A DNA stretch of 64,000 bases from Taeniopygia guttata (taxonomy: Eukaryota > Chordata > Aves > Passeriformes > Estrildidae), in NCBI RefSeq assembly GCF_048771995.1, contig NC_133028.1, positions 70,667,001 to 70,731,000 on the forward strand. Direction: 5' to 3'. Positions 1 to 13,802 of this stretch are shown here, piece by piece; the first letter of the stretch is position 1, and the number at the start of each line of letters is the position of its first letter. Below the pieces are notes generated by a model. The model had not been told where the DNA came from, searched no databases, and worked only from the letters and a program-made list of their open reading frames with translations. The translations under genes were made by a program, and so were the position numbers.

Positions 1-2177
1 AGAGGAAACAAACGCAGAGTACTCTTTTTTGCTCATCAGTTATTAAATTTTCACCCCAAATGTCAGGTACTTTTTGAAAAAAGAAAAAAATTAAAGATCT
101 TCAATAATGATCCTCAGGTAAGTCTTTCTTAAGAACTATTGATCTTACATGCATTAGTGCCTAAAGGAGATAGAAATTAATCTCATAAATGTCAGAGAGA
201 GAACATCAGCAAAACATTTTCTGTAGAAGTCACAAATCACAAAATGTTTTCCTCTGAAATCACAACCAAACCTAACAGCAGTTCCTCTCCCAAATGGTTA
301 AGTAACCTTTTTCATTTCAAAGATTTTAATTACATACTGTTAGAGGGTGATTTGTTATTTTTCAATATTTGTTTATAGGGACCATTATAGCAGGAAAGTT
401 TGGAGCTGTACTTTTTTTAGCAGATTTTTAAAATTCTTTACTGAAGTCTTTAAATGTGAGGTCTTGTAGCATGTATTTTCATAAAAATGACAGCTGTTAA
501 CAGCTGATAAAAATGCAAAAGTTATGGTACAGAAAAAAGGACATAAGTCACCTTATACAATTTTTATATCTATACAATAGTTAAAAGTTAAATACTGGCC
601 AAGAGCAACTGTCTGCCACTGAGTTTAAGTGCATGGCCAGCATGATCATTTGTGCCTTTTTGCAGTCAAAGCAAACAGCTTCATTTAACTTTCAGAGAAA
701 CCATGTGTAACAACATGCTGGTTTTCAAATTAATTGTATCATAGTCAAATAAAACCTGCAAATCTATTGTTTCCCTGGTTACAACATAACTTTCTGGCTT
801 TGCACATAAGCATTTAGTCTCGTAGCACTTTGTAAACTGGGTGAAATTTTGCAGTGAAAATGGGGGAAAGAGGGGAGTCTGTGGCATAAATAATTTCTGG
901 TTTTAGGCAAATTAGTAATATGAGGATTCCTGTGGGGCACAACAGGACCTAAAGTTATTACACAGGAAATTTAGATCTGCAAGTGCCTCCTGAAAATGCA
1001 ATTAGAAACTCTCTTCCTGACCGAGTAAGGAAAGGCAGAATTACTGGGGTAAGAGAATCCTCCTTGGAGTAAAACCTCAATAACTCCGCTTGGAGATGCA
1101 GTTTGTGTTTAATGGTGATTATTGTTGTTGTGCTGCTTCCACCCCTCCTAACCATCCCTTCTTGAACCTTCTTTGTACTCGCAGGTTTTCTTTTTAAGTA
1201 GTTCTCTTCTTTGGTCCTAACATGTAGAAGGATTAAACAAGCCTCTCCAGGCTGCTAATAAGATCAAAATCTGTAAAATGAACCGGAGGATGGAAACAAA
1301 ACTCAGTTTGAACAATAAACAAAAGAAAAATAATCATGATGAAGGTCATAAGAAGAAGATGAATCCTCAATTACCACAGCAGGCTAGCCATGAAACTATA
1401 ATAAAGGGAAAAGAAAATCCATCCTAGCATATCTCATTTTAATTAAACTCTATTATTTTTAAGTGCTGCCATAAATTTTGCCACCAGTTTTATAAATCCT
1501 GACTTCTTGCCTAAATCTGATTGCAGATTGGGAGGTACTATGTTCACACATAGAAACCCAGATTTCTATGGATTAATTCAGAAGTAGGAAAGGACTTTTG
1601 TTTCTTGCGTGGACCAAAATAGATACAATACAAAGAGACCAGGAGTAAAAGAAAGCAGCTGTGGAACAACAGAGTATCAGTGAACCTGGATTTCATGTGC
1701 TTCAGATAAACCTTTTCATTTTAATGTGCCTTTCTTTAGCATGTCTGTGATAATGTTTAGTCGGTTGAGAGGAGGAGGTGTGTAGATATGAATAATTAGT
1801 GAAGCCCACTGGATCTGGGATGTGTTAGGAGCTCATAAACTCTTCTATCTGGAGCCCAAGAAAAGTTATTGGTACTATAAGTCAGGCAATATTAGGAAAA
1901 ATATGCAGTAAAAATTGAGGCAAGTCATCTTATTGGAAATTCTTATATGCAAAACTTTGAATGTAGAAAGAGAACAGTTGTGCAAAGGACAGTCTGAAGA
2001 TAATAAAGTCAGTCCTTCAAGTCTTTATAGTGCCTTCTGAGAGAAACAAGCCCTGTTTGTGTCCTTTTTGTAACTTATGGAGCCTCCACAGCACATGGAA
2101 AGACTGAGCTGTCAACTTTGGCCACTCCTGAAATGCAGTAGTCTCTTCAGAGTGTGTGACTGCATTGATAAGTTTGA

Positions 2178-2238
2178 CAGAGGAAAAGGAGACAGGAGGG
2201 AAGAAGGGAGAGAAGAAGAGAGGTAGGGGAGCAGGGGG
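2178..2238. repeat. GA-rich low-complexity tract
   Basis: About 60 bp almost entirely of A and G on the plus strand. Confidence 0.8.
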
Positions 2239-2375
2239 GCTGCAAGAGCTGCTGATCATTATCTAAATAGAAATTTATTTATGGCACTGTCACTTACACA
2301 GTTAATTTTATAAAGTTGCTACCTGATCTTTCTTGATCCCAATTGGACTCTGAATTTATTGTTTCTTTGAAAGAG

Positions 2376-2470
2376 TCATAGAATCATTTAGGTTAGATAG
2401 GACTCTAAGATTATAGACTTCAAACATTAACCTAATGCTGCTGTCTTCACTATTAAACCACACAGTTTTA
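2376..2470 (-). mobile_element. CR1 LINE 3'-end fragment
   Basis: TCATAGAATCATTTAGGTTAG and the following CTAACCTAATGCTGC-like and CACTATTAAACCA segments match the antisense 3' end of CR1. Decayed; right edge approximate. Confidence 0.7.
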
Positions 2471-2613
2471 ACTTATTTTAGCTTATTAACCCACCCCGAG
2501 ACCTTCTTTGCTGATGGCAGGACACAAACAATCAAGGAGATTTCTGGAGGGCATCAGAAATAACTTCTAGTTTCAAGCACTGGAATGAGCAGCTAGAGTG
2601 ATGCATAGATAGA

Positions 2614-3019
2614 TAGACTGGAGCATCGCCCTTATGAGGAAGGGTTTAGAGTTGGTTCTGTTCAGCTTTGAGAAGAGATGAGTGGGGCCCTCATCAATGT
2701 CTGTCTGTGTCTGCAGGGTGATGTCAGAGGATGGACCAGGCTCTGCTTGTTGTGCTGAGCAACTGGACAAGAAGCAATGGGCAGAAACTGATGTGCAGGA
2801 AGTTCCACCTGGGCAGGAGGGAGAATTCTTTACTATGTGATCACCAAGCACTATAACAGATTGTTCAGAGAGGGTGTGGAGTATCCCTCACTGGAGACAT
2901 TTAAGAACTGTCTGGACACAATCCTGTGCCATGTGCTCTGGGATGACCCTGGTTGAGCAGGAAGGTGGGACCAGATGACCCACTGTGGTCCCTTCTTGAT
3001 CCATTCTCTGATTCTGTGA
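2614..3019 (+). mobile_element. CR1 LINE 3' fragment, about 400 bp
   Basis: CR1 landmarks in sense order: CTGGAGCATCGCCCTTATGA, TTCAGCTTTGAGAAGAGATG, CAGGAAGTTCCACCTGGGCA, GTCTGGACACAATCCTGTGC and the terminal GATTCTGTGA. It is the longest CR1 piece in the upstream region. The small open frames across it are repeat-derived. Confidence 0.85.
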
Positions 3020-4159
3020 CTTCAGGAGAGCTTCAGCTCAGCATTGCAGCAAAATGACAGCTGGGATGACATGGGAAGTAGCTAGAGGGGCAGGTAGTCA
3101 GAAAAAGAAGCAAGCTTATCAGGAGATGTCTGTGTGTGGAGGGATGCAACCCACCACTACTTCTCTTACTTTTTTCTTATGGATGAATGATACAGAGCAA
3201 ACAAGGCAGGATATCTAGTCTGTTCCTCTGAAGGCTGGAAAAGGGCAAGATATCCCAATAGCTGTTCAAGGACTGCAATCTTCATGTTTCTGTAGCAGAC
3301 AGGGCTGTACATGTCTCTTCCAAAGAAGTGGCTTGCCTGGGTGAGGGAGCTAGAACAGCAGACAGGTTGAGGGCTGGCAGCTGGTGCCAGAGCGAGCCCT
3401 GTACCCAAGAGTACACTTAGAGCTGGCTGTCTGGTGAATCATGTCTTCCCAAAGCAGCTAGCTGTACAGGGTGGAAAATTTCCATCTTTCTTTCTTGTTT
3501 TTGAGAAGTGATGCCATCTTTTCCTTGAATCGGTGATGAAAAAATAAGTTATACCTAAGGTGTAACTGCAAGCTTGAGTAATGATTTCCTATCCACTCTC
3601 ATATCCTGGTAAATTACCAGAAGAATAATGTAATTGAACTAGAACATAATTTTGAAAATCCCTGGGGTTAAAGGGAAGCCAAACCTTTTTGCTAGTGTGT
3701 GACTTTCAGAAAAACTCCACACATTGCAGGAGCTTATTAGCAGCTTACAGCAGCTATGAAATGTGTTTTGAAGGAAAGCTAACTGTATAATTATTTGCCT
3801 TTGATAAAACTGCTGCTGGTGTCAACTGCCTTGCACTGATCTTAACCCTGCATTGAAGCAGAATGTAGATAGCTTTACAGTTTTTTCTTTTTCTACAGCT
3901 TGAAATAGTGATGCCATTATTGCCTGATATTACTCTTAGCACAAGAATTAACTGCCTGACATAGCAAAAATAAAAATAATTTAAAAATAAAAATAGGCCA
4001 ATTGTCTTAGAGACTTCACTATCAAAAACTATCCACAGGACACAAGATTACAAGTCCTTATTGCCATGGGCTCATTGCAATGGTTGTGCTTTAACAGTTT
4101 GCTGTTCCTAAAAAACCTAGGCCTGGAATTGCCTGCCAGAACAGCAAAGTTACAGCAAA

Positions 4160-4283
4160 GTGTTCAAAAAACATCCAGGTGTGGCACTTAGTGACATGGT
4201 TTAAAGATGAAGATGGCAGTGCTGGATTGTTGGACTGGTGACCTTAGAGGCCTTTTCCAACCTAAATGATTAGATGATTCTTA
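4160..4283 (+). mobile_element. CR1 LINE 3'-end fragment
   Basis: GGCACTTAGTGACATGGTTT, GATTGTTGGACTGGTGACCT and AGGCCTTTTCCAACCTAAAT followed by GATGATTCT are the standard avian CR1 3' end. Confidence 0.8.
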
Positions 4284-5613
4284 ATACTACTGAAATATAC
4301 CTAGTGGAGTAGCTAAAAAAATACCTAGTGGAATAAAGTTAAGTATAGGAGTCACTGGGCAGGCAGTGGGACTGGAGATGTTGTCTGTAAATACAAGAAA
4401 GATGATGTGGCAGGTGGTGGAAAGAAAAGTTGAAGGATTCTTCTCCTGTGGTCCACTGTCATTTGGAGGCTAATAAGTGTTTTCATCATTTTAAAAGCAG
4501 AGTGAAAAATTCCCTTTTGCTTGTTACTCATATTAGGGAAGTTTTGAGAAAATTACAATTTTGCATTAGAAAACCTGACATGTACTCTAAAAGAAGCCTC
4601 TTTTGCCATTTATAATCCACTAAGATGTAATGATGTTCACAACAAAAATGATGTCACAAGGACAAGATTATGCTGAAATTTATGAGAAAAGCAATATAAG
4701 CAATACTTAGTGGTAATGGGCATAATCAAAGCCAACAGACTAAGGAAGGTGGACTGCTTTTTATTCAAAGTAAAATCAATTGCTTGATAGTCATGTTAAA
4801 TCAATGATCAGTGCCATCAGTGTCTCTGCAGGTACATGCTGAGGTTAGTCAATGATTATTTCACTGGATGAGCTTTTGGAGTAAGCATAGTTAAATCACA
4901 TAGACTTGTACAGGTATTTCTTTCTGCACTGCTGTGCTGAATGCAAACATACTGATTACTTCCCTTTCCTTCCATGCAGCTTGGTGCTGTGATAAATAAA
5001 TTTGTAGTGTTCCTGGTTACTGCTGCCAGCTGGTGGAGTCACTTTTGCAGAAGAGGTGGTTTATATCCCCATGTTCAGCATTTTCTTGATGGTTCATGAC
5101 AGAGATTGTCATGTAGCCAGTGCACATTCCTATGGATGAAAGAAGCTGCTTATGGACTTTCAACCCTGCCTCCTTCCAAGAGAACGAAAAGCTGAATTTT
5201 TGTTACCCATGTATTAGGAGTAATAGTAGATTTAGCTATTTAAATGTACAAACATCAATAGCTTCAAAATGAGGAACTGCTAAATTTACTTTCATTCATA
5301 AAAATCTGTCTGATTTTTTTGTTGCTGTTGTTTAATTTACTATTGGATATATATCGAAAAACTTCATGGCTGATAATCTGATGAAATGGTGCTTCTTATG
5401 TATAGAAAACTCAACCTGAATAGGGAGCTGAAGATGTCTGTGAGAACTGAATTCAAATAGTTCAAGCTTTATGCACACCTAAAAAGTATCTCTTGAAGGA
5501 TATTGTGTGCTCATCAAGGTCTGAATAGGTAGATTCTCTGGTTTAAGCAATTGAATGAAGAATACATTAGTTATAAGAAATGAAACAACTACAGTAGAGA
5601 AAAATGCTGTTTA

Positions 5614-5653
5614 TTTTATTATGACATCCAAATTTTTTATTATGACATCCAAA
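5614..5653 (+). repeat. 19-bp tandem duplication (21-bp period)
   Basis: TTTTATTATGACATCCAAA occurs twice, separated by two T. Short replication-slippage duplication. Confidence 0.95.
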
Positions 5654-8600
5654 GCCTGATTTGAGAACAGAATAGGTCCATATATAGTTCACCTGCAGAG
5701 AAAAGGACAAGAGAGGAAGGTATTGCACTAAAGCACTAATCTGTTGATTTACAACTATAATGAGATCAGTCTCTCACTGTATCAATGTACCACTTCTTCT
5801 TGTCTACAGCTCAGATTGGCTCATCTGAACTTTGACAGAGATCTACCAAAAAAAGAAAAAAAAAAAGGAAATATTACTTGTTTGAAGTTTTTCAGGAGGA
5901 ATTAGTTTGAAATATTTAAGCACCACAAAATTTTCTGACCTAAATGAATAATGTGAGAGACTCAGAAGTCTCCTTTACATTTGGCTTTTTTTTTTTATCA
6001 CCAAGAGAAAACTTAATGTAATAGTGAAATGTGCTATAATCTGTCTATCAGAGGTCCCATTCAGAAATTTATCTTCCATTAGTTCCTGAGGAATTTAAAA
6101 AGGAAATGTTGAAATGTTCATAGTTAAGTGCATACAGATGTCAAATTGCTTTGTGAATGATATTCAATAGAGTTAACAAGGTGAAAGAGTCCTGTGATAG
6201 ATATTGGTGAAGATCAAGATTTGGTTTTTCTTTCTCTTTCTTTTTTCACATGTTTCCTTAAAGTAGTTGAAAAATACATCTAAGAAAACTTCCCTCTAAA
6301 CTGAAAGGGAATTAATTAAAAAGCAGGATAGTGTGGAGTTTTAATATGAGTGGATGGTCTAAAATAAAATATATTTTAAGCAGAAATATTGAAAAGATTT
6401 TTTTTTGTTTTGTTTCCTCCAGAGTTAAATATGTCTCAAATGGACTTAATGGAAATTCATGATGGTGTTTGTTCTGGCAATTAAAACAGGGGTAATTCAG
6501 ATGTATTTTTTATGTCAAGAGCTCTTGGTACTGCAGCTGGAGTCAGGCCTATGTCCTATAGTTGGATGGTGTTTGCTGGGGAATCCAGTTTGCCAGGCTG
6601 GAAGAACTGCTACGATGAAATGCTATGATGACATTAAACTAGTGTACAGCAGTACTAAGGGAACAAGAAATTACTTTGTTGTGAAAAGAGATAATCCTAG
6701 AAGAGAAAGGTGAACAATACCAGCTCAGTATTAGCTTCTTGTCTCATTTTTCTCCACCAAAAAGATAAAGCTTGGTATTTTTTCTTTCTCTTACCTTTCA
6801 GTTAAGAGTGCATCAAGAGAACATCAGGTTACCATGGAAAAGCTTCAACATGAATAAGTATGACACTATTGATTAAACTACTCAGGTCTGCAAAAATGGT
6901 GAAATCTGCTAGTTTCAATGTTTGTTTCTCTGATTTTTTTTTTTGCTGTACTCAGCCAACCTACTGTGTGTGAAAAATAATTGTAAAACTGGACCAAACC
7001 GTGATGCCTGTAATGTTTTGGAGATGTAGATGAAAGTTGGCCAGCTGGTGGGATGAGGCTGCACAAGGGTGCTGCCTTCTGCCTTGATGGAGGTGTCACT
7101 TTTAAGGCTGCCTTTTAGTGTGATTCACCCAAAGCATTTCTATTTGATTTCTGCAAAGACTTTGGATGCTAAGCCAAAGGTGTTTTTAAGCCTGAATAGG
7201 TTTTGTTGATTTACAGAGTGGGGATAGTAGAGAATGTGGAGATAAGCATGCCACGACTGAAATGAGTAAAAGAGCAGCTGAGATCCTGAACTGTTTCACT
7301 GGTTATGTGATTTAATACTCCCTGCTTTGAGTGAGATTCACTTTGCACTCTGTATCCTCAGAGTCTGTAGCACAGAGCTTTGTTGTGCTAGATGCATCTG
7401 TTAATGACTTGCAATTTCCTTATGGGCTATGCCAAAACAGGGGAAATACATAGAAGAGAAGGCAAAAAAAAAAAAAAAAAGTTAAAAAAAAGCTTTCTTA
7501 CAGGATAGAAAAGAAAGGAGGATTTTAAAAATGGAAAGAGAAAAACCTGGCATTTGTTAGTTGGCTGTTGATGTTAATCCTCTTTAAGACACATGTGACC
7601 TCAGCTGGAAAACCTCTCACATTTTTCAATCTGTTGTGAAGCAGTGAGCTTAGTGACAGTCATAAGAACCTTTAAAAATCTCTGAGTAGTTTCTAACCCC
7701 TCTCATTGTCACTCTCTGACTCTCTAGGCTGGCATACCAGCATTGCTCAGTGACTTGGACCAAATGATAAATACTAAGCCTGCTTCTATATATATCAATT
7801 AGTCTGTTCCAGGACTACTGGTTCAAAATGACATGTCAGAAATTGATGTGTGGATTTTAATGCCATTTTTGAAAAGAGACTTGAACAGAATTTTTATTTT
7901 CGAAATGGAATTTAATAATTTGTAGTGTGTGCCAAAAAAAAAAAACAAACATGCCCTGGATTTTGGCTGTTAAGGTATTTCAGAGGAGTTATTAAAAGTC
8001 CTGGAAGGACAAAGCAGAACATAGTGCTGAAAGTTTTCCCTCTTGAATGGCTATAGAGGTAACAAATTTTTAAAAATAAAATAAGGTCTAATACAATATT
8101 TAATTTTGTGTCTTACATTGTCAAAGTTAGAGTAGGCTCAGACATTGTTATTTTCAGTACTTATCCAGATTAATTTTGGTTGTCTTGAAGAGCTGGATTT
8201 TACTACCATATACGCCCAGAACTACAGATATGTTCAGTTTTTCTTTACTGCATAGGATCTTAAATATATTACCAGGAAATGTGGGCTGCCTGAGAAAAGT
8301 AATAATATGGCTTATATGGTCTAAATGTATGGATTAACTGTATGGTAATGGTTTTAGACCTTAAAATGAAACTTATACCTTTCATAATTCAGAGGGAAGG
8401 ACAACCTAGAAAAGCAAGAAAATTTTCAGGTTTGGGGTTTTTATTTCACCATTAATTCTTCTGTATTAGCTGTGCATGAGAACTCAAGAGAGCATCTATC
8501 TGCTTGAAATGGTATTTTATGCTGAGCTTAAGTGAAGTTTATTTTTATCCCTTTGGTACTATCATACTGTCTTTATTTTGCCTAAATTTTTAACACAGTT

Positions 8601-11600
8601 ATAGGGATGAAATTTGATGTTGTATGATTCCTTTCATATTGTGAGAAATGAACTATCTTGCTGTCTGGAAACACCAAACAAATAATTTATCTTTTGTTAG
8701 ATCTAATCAATTATGAGAGCTTGGGTTTTTCTGTGTATAAATGCTTCAGTCACAATGGTTATGAGTAAACCTGGCAAACCTATAGAAACTAAATGAGTGA
8801 TAAAACACAAAAAATATATATGAAAATATTTATTTTATCTGATGATTGTGAGATGATATGTCAGGAATTAAGTACAAGGATGTATTTTGTCATACCAAGA
8901 TATCACTCTTAAATGAAATGGTTTAGTTCATGCTGACAGACTCTTTCTTCTTCCAAACTGATTTCCAGGTTGTAACTAGTACTAATGAATTCAGTGACAA
9001 TTTTAAGACTGTGTTTTTTAAATGCAAGTGTGTCAACTCTGGTTTCATGTACTGCTTCTCTATCACCTGAAAAGGTCATCTCTAAAATTCACAAGTGCAT
9101 GTAAATTTAAAAGAAATTTAGTTTTTCCTTGTAAAATGCTCCAGTGAGAATGATTTAAAAGCAGCCTGGAAAGTGAGTCATCATAAACTAAGGAAAAGCA
9201 TTTTGAGAATATGACCTTGAGAAGTCTGGGGACCTGGTCCACAAATCCTACTGCCACTATTTTTTTTTTTTTTTAATTAACTAACAGTAAAGCAGCGTCT
9301 GACTGCACTTAGATAAACCTTGAAGTGGGTGATATATGAAAGATAAAAATTACAAAGGGACAGTGTGTGAATGGAAGCAGCCAGGCAGGCTGTGGGCGTG
9401 ACCATCAATTTATGCACACAACTGCATTTTCAACATAATTAGCTGTCTAATTGAGCATTATAGTTTAACTGACACATTTAAACACGTAATTTATTTGAAT
9501 GTACACTGCTTGTAATCTGTTTCTAATGTTTGCTCTTCAGGATGGCATCAGACTCTAGAAGAGGAAATTATCCTTCTGATGAACAGAAAAAAGATCCAAG
9601 AGTATATTGAGAAGACCTGAATGCAAATAAATTTCTGTAATTTGAGATCAGAAGGGGAGCATGGAAACAGAAGAGCCATGCAGAGAAAGCTAAGTACTGA
9701 GCATGACTGTAAAGACACAAGTTAATTTCAAATACCAGCACTTCATGTCATCAGGCTACAGTGAAAATCTGACTGGTTCAGCTGGCACCTAGGTAAGAGG
9801 GATATTGTAGTAACTGAGAGGTTTAAACTGCACATCTGTCTTGTCCTAATGAAAAAACACCCTTTTCTCACTGTGATGGATTTTGCCATGTAGATATGGC
9901 TGGCTTTTTCCATTCCTGAACAGGGACAAGGGCACATCACCCATATTCTGTTAAAATATACAGAGTGGTCTGTCAGCAAGTAGCAGGAGGAAGGAACAAG
10001 AATTTCCTTCATTTACAGTTGCACAATCCCTGGTGTGCCAAAATTTCACTCTCTGGGTGATAGTTGAGCACCTAGACATTTATTTTTGGGGGAGAAACAA
10101 ACCAATACATGTTTGATTTTGTTCCCAGGTTTGTTTCTTTTTTTTTTTTTTTCCTTTACTTTTGGGATTTATTTTCTGAACAAAATAGTGGCAGATTTCC
10201 TTTTAACCAAGCAAACTTTAGTAGTTGCAGCTCATTATGTACTTTGTGGTCCTGAGCTATGAATCTGCTGCTTCAATTACAGAAACTGCCAACAGACATG
10301 AAAATCCAGAACATAGAGGCTAAAGCACTCCTGCTTTTTATCTTTGGAATTACTTCTGCATACTTTGACAATTTTACCTTCTAAACAAAATGTAGTAACA
10401 ACTACAGTTAAGGAATGCAAAACAACTAACATGAAATGTTGCTGCCAAAATAGAGACGAAAACTACTTTTTCAAACTGAGGTTGGCACAATTCCTGGCTT
10501 TTCTCCTCACCTTTCCCTCTGCTCTCCACACTCCCAAGTAATTAATTATCAGAAGGGAAAAAAATAAATTAAATGCAAGATCAAAAAATGTGTGAGTGTT
10601 TTACCCCAAGATCAATTCACTTATTAGGAAATCCTGAAATTTATAGCAGTGGATTTTGCATATCTGGATATATAAGGTAGAAGAAGCTCAGAAGATAAAA
10701 ATAAAACACTGCATGTAAAAGGATCTCTGAAATTTGTATAGGTTCCCAAACACATGGATGCCATGCAGAAGCCAAGAGGAAAGGGCACACTTACAGGAAA
10801 ACTGGTCTTTGTACCCTTCATGAGAGATGAAGGGAGAGTTAGGAAGATGGACTGTGACTCAGGGCATCGTTTCTCATTTCCAGTTTTTTGACAGAACAAT
10901 TGTCAGGAGGTAGAATTTCTATCTTGCTGCCCAGTGTGTTCAGAATAGCTCTTGTCAGGAGAAGCAGTATTGGAAATAAAATGAGAAATACATTATAGAA
11001 AATAAAATTCTTTACTACTTTGACCTTTCAGTCCTTTACATCACGCTCCGTGGTGATATCCTCCATTTTTTGAAGAATAGCAAGGCTGTCCATACAAAGA
11101 GGAGAGCACTTCAAAAAGCTCCCTACCCTGGTTATGGGATTTGTTGGAACTTCTGAGTTAGTGCCTCTTCTATTCTCCCTTCATGATAAAGAAGCAACAA
11201 AGCCTTTCCCATTTGGAAGAGGAGGACCAGTGGAAGAGGAGAATCAGAGAAATTACTCCCTAATTATTTCTGATGGAGTAGTTCCTATTTTAATGATATT
11301 GCTTATTCTTGCTCTGCTTCGAGAAAAATAGGAGTTCCTGTCTTAGGACTCTGAGTTGACTCTGCTCTGGTGGGAAGCAGGAATGGCACCAATGCCAAAA
11401 GGCAAACTGGGAACTGCTGTCTCCTCACCAGAATTTCTGCTTGGCTGTGCACTTGTGTGGACACACAAAGCTGGCTCAGCTGGCTGGTCATGTCCTCCTC
11501 CTCCAAAGTGCAGAGCTGGCATAGCCTGGGGGGCAGGCAGGACAATGAAAAGCTCTGGATTAAACTGCTTTGCTTGGTTGAGCCAGCTGGGATAAGGATG

Positions 11601-13532
11601 TGTATCTGGATCAAAGACTGAATTCTACATTATTCATGAAGATTCACTGAAACTTGGGCATTCACTGCCCCCTAGAAAGGGGCATGAAAAAATAAGGAAA
11701 ATAAGAAGAAATTAAAATGGGAATGGCTCCTACTTTAATTCAGACTTTACTGACTGTGTGTCTTCAAAAAAAGGTGAGAAAAAATATAAAAAACTAAAAT
11801 AAAGCAACAATGAATGGCAAGATACTCCTTATGTAGCAGATCCATTGCTCTCAAGCCTGAGTATAGGCCTTCAAATATATGTTGTTTTCAAAAGCTGAAT
11901 TGGGCTATTTTCTGTAGTCTCTCTGAAGGGTTTTATAAATTAAACATAATTATTCATGAAAGGTGTATGCAGATGATTAACGTAATCTCCCTGCTTAACC
12001 TATACTACTGTCCATTTATTTCTTGTTTAAATTAAGAATAAATAAAAGCCTATGTTGTGTAACCTGAAGAAAAATTGATACAGGAGCAGCTCAAATTTTC
12101 CCCAGTTTAAATTTCTGTGGTATTTTGACCTATTCTGCAGGAAGCGTTCATGTCATTTACAGTGCAGCATCTTTCTGTACTCCCTCTCTGCAACCCTTTG
12201 TCTACCACAGAATATCTTTTACAGGGAGGTGGTGTGCTACTCAAAAATGACCACAGTTAACTTGGCGTGCTGTTTTTAACTAAAGTGCAATTTATATTTT
12301 GATTCAGCAGATGGGTACTTAGTAAAGGAGATATCTGTATATTCAGGGTTGCATACTCAAGGGGAGGGCCACTTCAGTGTGGGACAGATTATGCAGTGGG
12401 AAGGATTTGCTTTAGCTATAGAGGCAGCTGACTAGATATGTTTTCTATTCTATATTAGCTCCCAATTTCAGTGCTCTATGTGTGTGTGTGTGTTAAAGAG
12501 GAGTGAGAGTCTTTTATCATGTTGAATCCCTCTCTGCCACCATCTCCTGTGAAGGGACTATTAGGGCCGTGAAGCCTCTAGAAAAGTGTGAACAATACTG
12601 ATTATATTCATTTATTTTAAGGCAAGATCCCTCGAATTGTGCTCCCTTACAGAGTCCTCTCAACTCTCCTCTTTGAAGTGCAAGCAAGGTGTTAACAAAG
12701 AAGGATAAAACTCTGAGGTTAGTGTGCATTTTGTTATAAAAGACCCTATGGTAAGGGTAGAAACATTTGATAGGAAAGCCTCCTCTCTTAATCTTTGGAC
12801 TAGATTAAAGGTGGAAGGGATGGTGAAATGCTGTAAATGGTGCATTATACACAGAGAGGGTGGAGCTGTTGGCTGTTTCTATGTGTGAAGCATGAGTTTG
12901 AAATGTGCTTAGAAATCCACGTCAGTAAATTTTGTCATCCTGGAGACTGAATTTCTCAGGATCTGGGGTAAACTGTACCTCCTACAAATGTGGGGAGGGG
13001 GAAGAGGGCATACTTCTGGGATGATAGCTGTTTTGCACTAAATTTTAAAGTCTAGAAAGTGGCAAGTCAGAAATACCTTCATCAGGCCCACACAACGTGT
13101 CCATCTGCCATATATTGGCCTATTAATCTTCTTACTAGATGTCACAAAACATGGTAAAATTCCTATACTTGAATAGACAGTGTCTCTGAAGAATAGATTG
13201 TGAATATGGAAAAAGGGAACTTCACTTTCAAAGTAAAAACAGAGGCTGACCTCAGCACTAAAATGCTGCTCTCTTTTAAAGAGTGGGAATAATAAATGAA
13301 GCTGCACTAGTTCAAACTGCTGAAGCGCCTTGGCAATGCTCCAAGCAGGTGCTTTTTCTGATGGAGTTTCTAATACTTCAAGAAGACAAAATATGTGTAT
13401 TTAGATGCCAATAAAATGATTCCCTGTGTGATCCACAGGCTGCTAAACTGCTATGACTGAATGTGTGAATGTGTGAATGATTGACTGCCAGTCATTTCTG
13501 GGCATGTATGTGCTTTTGCTTATCTGCAGGTT

Positions 13533-13570
13533 AAATCCCTTCTTGTGGTAAAAATCCCTTCTTGTGGTAA
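13533..13570 (+). repeat. 19-bp tandem duplication
   Basis: AAATCCCTTCTTGTGGTAA is present twice in a row with period 19. It sits 180 bp left of the 51-base A run. Confidence 0.95.
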
Positions 13571-13747
13571 ACTCTGTCACTGCTTCAACCTTTAATTGAG
13601 ATGCTTCTGTCCATCTCTATTGATGGAGGTGTTGTGACATTACTGCTAAAGAAGTCCTGACCACCCCAGAGATCATTGACTGAAGCCTGACCTTGCTGCA
13701 CTCATGATCTGCACAATGCCCCAGCCAAGATCTGTTTGGTCTCCAGA

Positions 13748-13748
<1 letters not shown>

Positions 13749-13799
<51 letters not shown>
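13749..13799. repeat. Uninterrupted A run, 51 bases
   Basis: The longest homopolymer in the window. It may be an expanded microsatellite or the tail of a retroposed sequence, but the DNA to its left shows no recognised gene or SINE and no target duplication was found. Confidence 0.95.

Positions 13800-13802
<3 letters not shown>

Noticed and set aside
11303..11614. Overlapping open frames of 79-103 codons on both strands upstream of the gene
   Set aside because: A slightly GC-richer patch with frames open in several directions and no recognisable protein.
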